A DNA stretch of 64,000 bases from Daphnia carinata (Eukaryota > Arthropoda > Branchiopoda > Diplostraca > Daphniidae): positions 4,338,971 to 4,402,970 of the forward strand of contig NC_081333.1 in the NCBI RefSeq assembly GCF_022539665.2, read 5' to 3'. Each line of letters opens with the position of its first letter. The stretch's first letter is position 1. Under the pieces are notes generated by a model, which saw only the letters and a list, made by a program, of their open reading frames with translations, did no database searches and was not told the origin of the DNA. Below, one piece after another: positions 23,306 to 33,333 of this stretch. The translations under genes were made by a program, and so were the position numbers.

Positions 23306-25945
23306 ATGAATTCCAGTCTGGCCCAAAACGACTACGCCCTGCCGGCCAGAGCAGCCGAACGGCCCGTCATTAAGAAGCTGGTGGACAATTTGCAGGTAGG
23401 CGGGCCTGGTATCACTATGGAAGCCAAGCCATCGCTCAGGACGGATTATCCGGAATTTCAAGTCAAGAGACCCGTCATCCATCGATTGGTTGATCAACTG
23501 AAGACGTCAGGTGGCGCGGCCAGTGATGGCGAATTCGCTGCAACGACGCTCAGCCGAGATCAGTACAGGCCGTTCAGCAACGTCAGGAGGCCAGAAGGTG
23601 GTCGAAAATTGCGATCCTCGTTGAAAGTCAGAGGCAACCTTGACGCCGTGTCTACAAGTCATGATTATCAGGTATACTCAAATGTAAATAATCGAACCAA
23701 ATGACCTCACCCGATCGGAGAAAATTCTTTTTAAATGCCACGAAAACGTTCAATTTCTTGGTCCAAAATAGCGCAATCCGAACAATGGGCTGACGTGTTT
23801 GAAAGTAGGGAAGTTCAATTTGGGTCAAGTTCAAATTAAAGCTGATTTTTATGCGCAATTCCGTGTGCAATCAGCCCCTCGGGCTTGGCAACCGATCCAT
23901 CAGGGTCTTTTGAGTTTTTTGTTCTATCCTGTAGGGCCATAGGCTATCTGAATCGTCTACGTTTGGAATCAACCGCCAATCAATCCAAAACAAATCAGAA
24001 CAAAGACAAACAAACCAAAAAACTAATAATAATAATAAAGGAAATGGTTAAATTGATACACTAGTCGACCTCGTCCTACTCTTACACCATCAACCGGTTC
24101 ACTTCCACGTCGCATGTTTTTTGATAACTCGAGTCAATCAGTTCAAAAAAGGATCCCGCTGACGAACTAATAAACATAATTAATAAAAGAAGTTAATTGT
24201 TTTTTATTTGTTTACCTTTTAAATTACAAGGATCACGAGAATTACGTCCGGCCAGCCAATCACCGAATCCCTGACAGCATTCAAATAGATGGCGGTAATG
24301 TTGCCGATTCCTCCGTGTCCAACGCTGATTTCCGTCAATTCAGCGTGGAGCGGCCAACGATCCGTCGGCTTCAAAGTTCGTTGAAAATCCCTGCTGGATC
24401 GATGGAGCAGAATCAGTCGCTGTCTCAAGCCACCTACAAGGAGATGCCCGTTTCGCGGCCCAAACGCCACCTACTGGCCGATCAGATCACTACCGGAGGA
24501 AACGGACAAGAAATGGCTAAAGCTGGGCATTTGCACGAAGACTACAGGCAATTCGCGGCCGAGCGTCCGGTCATCAAGAAATTGCAGGACAATCTGGCCA
24601 TACCACACTTGGCTAAATTCGAAGCGCACAATGTCGATTATCCGGAACACGCCGACTACGCCAAACCCATCCGCAAAAAGTATACATTATTTTTTATTAC
24701 ACTTTCTCCTTTTTTGTTTGTGGTTTAGTTCAAACACCCGCCCCTTTTTAAGGTTTTGTTTGAAGCAGAGAGTTTACCGATTAGATTTAACTGCTTTGTT
24801 TACTGTTTTTTCTTTCGACACATCCGAAATGTTGGAATAGCGTGTGCGGATCCATCGAAGCTTGTTGCATTTATCCTTTCCTTTTTTTTTTGTGTGTGGA
24901 AAATAATAGGATGGAAGACACGTTAAAATTCAGCGGATCCATGGAGCAAGCCTCGCAGTCACGCAAGGATTACGTGGAGTTTCACGCTGAGCGACCCGTC
25001 ATCAAGAAACTGCAGGACAACATACCCGTGCATCCGTCCAACGGCTACACAGACGGGCAGCAACAGTCGACGCAGAGGGACTACGGGCAAGTCGAGTCCA
25101 AACGGCCCATCATCAACAAACTGCACGACAATTTGAAGATGGAAGGCGACGTCGACTTGCAAACGGCCTATCAGAAATCCTACGTCCAAAAAGCCGATCC
25201 CGTGCGTCCAGAAATTAAGCGCATGCACAGCACGTTGGCCGTCCCAGGAGGAGATTTCACTACGGAATCCGTAGTCAAAGCGGATTATCCGGAACATCGG
25301 GTCCAGCGACCGACCATCGCCAAACCCGTTGGTCAGTTGCAGAGTCACGATTCATCTTGGGGTAGTAATGGGGCATCCAGACCAGCAGCCGGAATTCGTC
25401 GAATGAGTCAACATACTGACGCTCCAGCGGGAATGAATTATCTTCAAGCGGGACCAAACATGAATCGCGTCCGCCAGATGGAATCTTCAATTCATTTCGG
25501 ATCGGGTAATTCGCCGGCAATGATGAGCGAAGCTCAGGATTCGTTTATTCCGCTGGATGGCGCTCTAAAGAGTCAATTGATGAGGCCGCGTACCAGCAAT
25601 CGACTGCAAGATTGGAACGTTAGCGAACCTACTGCTAGAGGTCGGAATCGAATGAATGCTGCCAACAATAATATGCAACAATCACCGCCAATGACCAGGG
25701 ACCAAGTAGTTGCCCAACAGGCGAGGAGGAAGCATCAAGCGACCGAATCATCGTTGTCGTTGAATCAGGGCGGACAACCGGCCAACGAGACGGACGGATC
25801 TCTTTACAAAAAGAGCTTCACGTTACCGGCAATCGAGCCGTGTCCAGCCGCTGTGCTGCATGTGGATGACAAATCAAATTATGAGTTCACTAGAGAATTA
25901 CATAATCATCGTTTCTATCGGCCCATCATTAACTCGATGGGTTGA
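23306..25945 (+). CDS. Repeat protein with RPxIxKL units (SAXO/MAP6-like?)
   Basis: Exons to 23671, 24231-24679 and 24910-25945 join in frame; from the Met at 23306 they give 616 residues. The start is uncertain, because the frame is open back to 23186 and the ATG context is poor, so upstream exons are likely. The protein is made of about ten units of 35-45 residues, each with a DY or similar, then RP-(V/I/T)-I-(K/R)-KL, then a short L-x-x-x-G spacer (for example DYVEFHAERPVIKKLQDN). This spacing resembles the Mn repeats of SAXO/FAM154 and MAP6 microtubule-binding proteins, which would make it a ciliary or cytoskeletal microtubule protein, but that match is by eye only. The C-terminal third is Q/N/R-rich and not repeated. 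Broken copies of the last exon lie before kinase-ankyrin genes B, C and D. Confidence 0.7.
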
Positions 25946-26493
25946 TAATTCAAATGATTTTTTAATTGATCCCCATTTAGAAATGACATGATCATTAGTT
26001 TTCCATCCTAAAAAAAAAAGTAGTGAAGAATCTTCAAGTTTTTAACTTTTCAAAAATACTTTTCCGTATTTCCTGCTCTTTTAAAAAAAAAAAAACTTCA
26101 ATCGCCTTTTGACTTTCGTCTGCTCGATGTTTTCTGACTCACCCTAACTGACCACAATACACTTTCCATCTTGAAAACCCATTCTGGAACTTTTGGAAAA
26201 ACAATCTGGAACAAAAAAATTTTAATTATTTTGAAATACCATGATAAATGACTGAGAAATAAGTTACCTCAGCTTATCAGTGAATTCTATTATCAGAGCA
26301 ATCTCAATCTTCTTATCTCTTCCTCATCCGTTTTGAACCGTCAACAAAGAAAAAACATGGTATCTCTAGGTTTGAGCTTTAAGATAAAGAACACTATGGA
26401 AAAAAAGGCAGTTGGCGCAGTACGCGGCAGATAGAAGTGTATACTTTAGTCTGAATGGGGACTCCACCCAATTTTAAGTAAATTTAATTCAAG
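25946..26493. promoter_or_regulatory. Upstream region of kinase-ankyrin gene A
   Basis: Contains the 3' flank of the repeat gene and the promoter of gene A. It lacks the conserved block with TATATATA and GGGGTCGTATTAT found before genes B, C and D. Confidence 0.35.
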
Positions 26494-29400
26494 ATGACAT
26501 TTAGGCAAAAAAGATACCCTCCTCCGAGTCCATACAACCGGCGTTCGAGTAGTGCTTTGGCCAGCGGAGTTGTGCTCGGTTACGATAAGGGTGAGAGGGT
26601 CGCCTTAAAAAGAATTCCGTTTAAACCTGGCGAGAATAGGGGCGAACAAAGTGAGGGCCATTGGGAAAATTTAACAAAGTTACATGATGATAATCTGGTC
26701 CAATATCGCAGCTTTACGCTACAGGATGATGGCAGGTAATTAAACATTATTGTTTCATTTGTTAAAATTCAAGTAAATTGCACAACTGCGCTGTATTAAT
26801 AGATACCTAGCGATGGAGTTGTGTCTTGGATCTATGCTCGACTATTGTCGCGGCACATTAGACAGCGCGGTTGCGCCACTCGTTAAAGGCAATGATGTCA
26901 TGTGGCAAATCACGTGCGCTATTGATTACCTTGAACGCCAAAGAATTGGGCATGGAGACTTGAAACTGGAAAACGTGCTCTTTAAAAAAATCGATTCGGA
27001 ACCCCAACGGATTGTTGCCAAACTATCCGGATATGGATGCAACTATCCTCAACCTACGGTAGAAAAAAATTATCTTTCCAATCTAAATAAGTAAACATTT
27101 CGTTTTCACAATTGGATAACGTACAAGGATAACATCAAGACGGATTTCTCCAAACTCGGCCGCTTGTACATTTCCGCTGCAACTAAAAAGGAGAACAGAC
27201 CAAGCGGAGCTCTCGCCACCTGGAATTTAAATGAAATCGACCTTAGCGCCCAAAAGGCTGCATTGGAATTGATTAACCTGGTGACTGATGCCAAAAATCC
27301 GTTTACTTTTGAAGCTGGCACATTACTGCGGCACCCGTTTTTTATCTGTTACTGCCAATTTGCGGTACCAAGGCTAATTGAAGAGCAGTCGAATGAGGAT
27401 ATAAGACGTGCATTGAACGATCACCACAACCTGGAGATTTGGAGCAAATTTTTGAGTGAAGGCCAAAATAACCCGCTCCCAAATGAAAATTTCAGTGACC
27501 TAGAGAAAATTGTAAATTAGAATATTTCACGTTTGTTCTTCTATTTTAAGTTATTTAGCAAATATGTTGTTTAGCTTTACGAAGATGATAAACGCCTTGA
27601 AACATCGTTAATCGAGGCGTCATCAAGAGTCCCACAATTATTCGCACAATATGTTTGGTATCTTTCTACTACCCCGGCCGCTATCCCCAACCAAAATAAT
27701 CAAGTAAGTACAAAAGTATACGGTCTGCAGAACAGTCAGCTTAAATAATTGCATATTTAGAAATCAGAGTTGGAGATAGGGGAGACTCTAGGACAAGGAA
27801 TCTATGGAAAAGTGAACAAATGTTATTATACCAACAAAGATAGAATACGAATTCTGGCCGCCTGCAAACAATTTAACGCTAAAGTCGGCAAAAAGAACTC
27901 ATTCGAACGCGAAATTGCTACCCTTTCGCGGCTAAATCACCTTTTCATCATCAAGTACCTCGATGTCGTAGAAATGGATGACAAAAAGTAAAATCTCAAA
28001 TTATCATCATCACCTTCATGCTAATTGGATACGATTTGTTAACGTCCTATGGCAGATTTATGGTAATGGAACTGTGTGAAGGATCCTTAAAAGGCTACTT
28101 AGAAGGAATGCTGGACCGAGTTCCCAAAGACTCAATGGATGACAAAATAATAATAAGTCACGTGGCCCTTGGCCTGGCCTACATCCACAGCAAAGGAATT
28201 GTCCACAAGGACTTAACACTCGAAAATATTCTTCTGAAATGTCCGTCTCCTGCATCCCGTCTCGTGTTGGCCAAAATCGCTGATTTCGTATTGGCTAAAG
28301 AACTAAAACCGGATACTTGCGAATTTAGCGTCACGAAGCATCTTGGTACAGAAGCTTACAAGGCACCTGAACTCAAAGCTCCAAATCACGCTTATCCAGC
28401 CAATTTTGCTAGCGACATTTATGCCTTCGGCATCATAATTGCACAGGTTGCGTTGAAAGGATATCATCCATTCACTTCCGAGAGAACTTATCAATCCCTT
28501 TGCATGGCGGCGGGTCTGGTTCCGCCTACACTTCAACATCTCAGCTGGGACCTGATTGATTTGATCATCAAATTAACAGCTAAAGAACCAGCGAGACGTC
28601 CCATCATGGCCTTAGTTTTGTGCCATCCATATTTCGTCTTGACAAATGCCAAGACCAAAAGACATTTCGTCGATCATCTATGGGCACACATCAATTCGAA
28701 AGAGAATAGAAGGATTTCAATGAAACAAATCTTCAACAGCCACAATTTCCAGGAGTGGTACAGAACCATAACGGCTAATACACATGAAACTGCCGAGGAA
28801 ATTGCAGAAAGGGAGACAACCCTTCCAAAGTTTACACAAGTAAGTTTCGGTTAATGGTAAAACAGTATGCAATTTCGAATTTTTTAAAGCTAAGTAAACC
28901 TTTATGGAAACCACAAATCTGACTACTTCAGATTCAACCAGATTGCACAGTTGAAAGTTTGTACGGTCCGGCCAAACAATACAAACAAAAAATTCAAAAC
29001 GTATTGAAGGCGGAATACGATGATAAAATTGCAAATAAAATCAACCAGGTATACACCAAGTGTAGCAGCTCAATGTCAACATCACTCTGATTTCAACCCT
29101 ATATTTCAGGTCATTTCGCCTCACGCTCTGTTCGCTCGTGATCATTCCCACAATCGTACTACGCAGCCTGCTGCCGCATCAATTCACCATGGAGAAGCAT
29201 CAGAAAAGAATGCAACCACAAACGAAATTAATAAGGTATTTTTCAAAGAGATAAAAATAACCTACGCGGATCAATTAAACAATCGCAAAAACTAACTGCA
29301 TTATAGACGAGTACAGTGGTACAAAACCAAATTTCCCGGAAACGTTTGCACAAAATGGTAGAAATTACACCAGCGCTTTTGGTGTTGTATTTCTGGTCTT

Positions 29401-31482
29401 CCTTAGCCGACACGATCAACAGCAAACCTGTCAATCCATCGGAGACTGCAACGAATCAACAAAACCCGATTTCTTCCGGCAAAAGAAAGTATCAACTGGC
29501 ACAATTCAGAAAATTGGTATTCAACTTAATTATTCTTGTTCGAATAAGAAAAAATAGAGAAGAAAGATTTTTGCCAATAACTAACTTGGTTGCAAATGTT
29601 TGTGCAGATTACCAACGAGTTGCAATGGAGCAGTTTGTTCTATGATGACGATGAGCAAATCGCCGACGAGTTGTGGAAAATAAAGTATCCCCAAATTCAC
29701 GAAATGTCGCAAGATACGGAAAAAGAAATAATACGAGCAGCGGCGAAATGCAACATCTCGCCAGCTATTTGGTCGGAATTGCTGAATTGGATGGGAACAA
29801 GCGCCGATTCAGTTCTACTTCACGAAGTAGTTCAAAGCCAAGTTCCAAATGCTCCAAAAATTGCCGACATGATTCTAAAAAAACATTGGTTCAAGGAAGA
29901 ACAACTTTCTTCCTTTCATTTGGCGGCCTTTAATGAAGGAAACTATACAGACGACATCGTGAAAGTGCTTTTTGATAACAAAAGAATTCCAACCCTGACC
30001 GAAGATGGACTTACTCCGATTCACATCGCAGCCCTAAACGAGTCGGATTGCGGATGGATGATGTTAAAACTTCTCCTGGATAACGGAGCGGAACCAAACG
30101 CTCGTTTTCAAAACGGAACCACACCCGTCCATTGGGCAGCCATGAATCAAGGGAGACACGCAGGCGAAATGTTAAAACTCCTACTCGATCGCGGTGGCGA
30201 TAGCGATAAGATCGATGAAAATGGTCTCGAGCCAATTCACTATGCAACGTTGAATACTAGTGATTCTGCATTCATGCTGTTGGACGTGCTCCTTAAAAAA
30301 CGAGGTGCCAACGCCACTGACAGCACTGGAAGAACGTTACTTCACTTTGCAGTGTTAAATGAAGGACATTTTGCACAAGAAATATTAAACAAATTGATTG
30401 AAAGTGGAGAAAACCCTAATGCCCGAGATGACAATGGACGAACCCCCCTTCATTTAGCAACACGCGATGAAAAAATTCATCAACTTGAATTGATGCGAAT
30501 TTTGTTACAAAACAGCGGCGATCCGAATGCTGTTGACCAATCAGGATTGACACCTGTTCACTACGCAGCGGCTAGTGAAAATGAATATGCCCATAAAAAA
30601 CTTAAACTCTTGTTAACTTGTAAGGGATATTTAACCATTCAAGACAAAGACGGACTCACACCTATTCATTGTACCATCATCAATAAAGGCAAATGTGGGG
30701 ATGAAATGAGAAAGTTAGTGGGTGTCAACCCACAGAAAACAAACGCTTACCTCAACAGCAATAAAGAGACGCTCCTGCATCGCCTTGTCAGTAAAAATGA
30801 TGGTCATCTCGATCTTGTTCAAATGGTAATCCAAAATGGAGGTGATCCGAACGCAACAGATAAACTTGGACGTTCACCTGTTCATTCGGTCGTCATCTCA
30901 AACGACTCACTTGTGGGACTAGGCATGTTACGGCTGCTGCTTGCAAATCGAGGAAACGTTAACCTACAGGATAAGGAAAAACAATTTACACCTGTTCACT
31001 ATGCGGCATCTAGTTTGAAACTAAGAGTACCTGAAAAGATGAAGATCCTCCTTAAAAGCGGTGGAGATGTAAACGTAAGGAGCAATGATGAGATCACACC
31101 CTTACATTTGGCGGTTGCGAATTCGGGAATTTACGGACCGCAAGTGACGAGAATGTTACTCAAATTAGGAGCTGACGTGAATGCCATCGATGTTAATCTA
31201 CGAACGCCGTTGCATGCGGCAATTAGAAATGAAAACGATGAAGCTAGTTTTGATGCGATTTTGCAGTTGGTCGAAAAAGGCGCAAATCCCAACGCTCGTG
31301 ACATTAAAGGATGGACACCGATCCATTACGCCGTTCAACGTCGAAAACGTAATTCGGTCCAAGTGGTGAAGCTTCTGGTACAACACGGAGGCAGCATGAA
31401 GATCAAAGACAATAAAGGGATGACGCCACAACGTCTCGCCGAACACTGCCTGCCCGAGTGTTTGACTGCTGATCAAATCTAA
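26494..31482 (+). CDS. Tandem pseudokinase-kinase-ankyrin protein, copy A
   Basis: Ten exons: 26494-26735, 26803-27058, 27128-27511, 27575-27703, 27761-27987, 28056-28839, 28932-29048, 29110-29235, 29307-29516, 29608-31482. Phases agree and give 1449 residues. The first kinase-like module (about 1-280) has HGDLKLEN (131-138) and SGYG in place of DFG, and no glycine loop: a pseudokinase. The second (about 340-640) has GQGIYGKV, K373, HKDLTLEN (463-470), DFV instead of DFG (489-491) and APE, so it is probably dead too. Both resemble IRE1/RNase L kinases, and both are followed by a tail with P-x-L-(L/F)...Y-x-W. The last exon holds about 15 ankyrin units of 37-38 residues. No signal peptide or membrane segment. 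Likely cytosolic signalling or binding protein; function unknown. Confidence 0.85.
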
Positions 31483-31989
31483 ACAAAAAAAGGCGGATGC
31501 ATAAACTTTGCCCAAACATAGACTTTTTAGGATTCAGCATCTAGCTGAGTATACTAAAAAGCTAGGGATTTATCGACACAACCGTTCTCTTCATAAGAAC
31601 GTCATACTACTAAAATTTTAAAACATATTTCTGGTTAATTTGATGGTTGGACAAAAGCTGATAATTCTGTTCTTAATACGAATGTACAGGGGAGCGATTC
31701 AGCAACAGTCCATCATCTTTGAAATCAGAATAGAATTCACAATGCCCCTTACGTGTAACTCTTATTCGGATTTACCACAATGTGTACATCTATGGATCAT
31801 TTAAAAAATCTGTGCAATAAAGAGGGCAAGTAGAACGTTTCGTAATCTAGGAAGCTTGCATCTGCGTAACAAGTTTCGCAGCCACATTAAACTATTAGGA
31901 ATGGCCACTGACCTTGCTGACGAAGTTGTCTTAATAGTCCGAGACCATTTCAATTTGATGTCCACACAGCGAAGTGTTGTTTTACATGT
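31483..31989. other. 3' flank of gene A
   Basis: Unlike the flanks of B, C and D, this short segment does not show the shared 3' flank sequence. No gene seen. Confidence 0.4.
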
Positions 31990-32585
31990 CGCCGCTGGTC
32001 AGTTGCACAGTAGCGATTTATCTTGGGGTAGTAATGGGGCATCCAGGCCCGAAGCCGGAGTTCGTCGAGTGAGTCAACATCCTGACGCTCAAACCGGAAA
32101 GAATTATTCTAAAGCGGGACTCAACATGAATCGCGTCCGCCAGATGGAATCTTCAACTAAGTTCGGACCGAGTAATGCACCAGCAATGATGAGCGAAGCC
32201 CAGGAATCTTTTCTTCCGCTGGATAACGCTCTAAAAGGAAAGGTAATGCATCATCATACCAGCAATTGATTGCAAAATGGAATTGTGGGCAACTCATCGC
32301 TGGTGGCTGGAGCCGAATGAACGCTGCCAACAACAATCACTGCCAATGATCAGGGACCACCCAACAGGCGGGGAGGAAGCATCAGACGACCGAATCATCG
32401 CTCTTGTTCAATTAGGGCGGACAATCGACCATCGAGACGGATGGATCTCTTTGCAAACAGGGTTTCACGTTACCGGCCATCGAACCGTGTCCTGCATGTG
32501 GATGACAAATCAAATTACCAGTTCACTTGAGAATTACATAACCAACATTTCTGTTAATCCATTATTCACTCAACGGATTGACAAG
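31990..32585 (+). pseudogene. Broken copy of the last exon of the repeat gene (1)
   Basis: From TCAGTTGCACAGTAGCGA onward the sequence parallels the terminal exon of the 23.3-25.9 kb gene (WGSNGASRP, RVRQMESS, PAMMSEAQ, LPLDNAL). A stop falls after HHHTSN at 32267-32269, and indels shift the remainder. The similarity runs on into 3' flanking DNA. It is a by-product of the segmental duplication that carried gene B. Confidence 0.85.
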
Positions 32586-33333
32586 TTTTTAGCATACTTA
32601 ACAGTATTTAAAATTATTTTTCCTATTTCCATCTCATTTTTTTAAAACGAAACCTTCATTCGACTTTTGACCTTTGTCTGCTCGATAATTTATCATACAC
32701 TCTAATCGGTCACATTTTACATTTCGAAAAAAAATTTGAAAAAAAAACAGTTTCGAAACACCAAGCTTAATTACATATAGCGACGCTAAATCCCCCTGAT
32801 AAATCTAGGGATTACATGAAAAAGGTCAAGTGACATCAGAACTTAGTTTCCTGCTAAGCTATTAGTTAGTGTTCTGAGAATGCAAAGAAGAAAACAAAGG
32901 ACGAATAAAGGCATTAAAGGCGTCAGAAAGCACGACATTAGAATAAAAGAGAACGTTCTCCAGTTTTTAGTTTCTTGGAAAATATCTGTTGCCCACGCAG
33001 AAATTTTCCCGCAAAATGATCGGGAAACCTTTAGCTTTATCAGCAAATAAAAGTTTACAAACGGTTTTCAATTTTAAATATAAACATTACGTCAACTTTG
33101 CCTTATCTTTCCAGCTAACTTTCGAAAGAAAAAAAAATATATATATATACGTCTAGGGGTCGTATTATTTACACTAGATATGAAACGTAACTTATTGATC
33201 ACATTTATCAAAGATAAAAGTAGAATACGGGACTTAAGACGCTGTACATTGTTCACAAAAGTGATTGTCTAACAGTCGCTCAATTCCAGCAGACTGCGAT
33301 CAATTCCAAGTCTTAATGTAAATTTGAGTTAAA
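32586..33333 (+). promoter_or_regulatory. Upstream region of gene B, conserved with C and D
   Basis: Shared with the upstream regions of C and D. It includes TATATATATATA (about 33138-33149), GGGGTCGTATTATTT (about 33156-33170) and a GATA-type inverted pair TTATCAAAGATAA (33205-33217), roughly 120-200 bases before the ATG. A TATA-type core promoter here is plausible but unproven. Confidence 0.4.
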
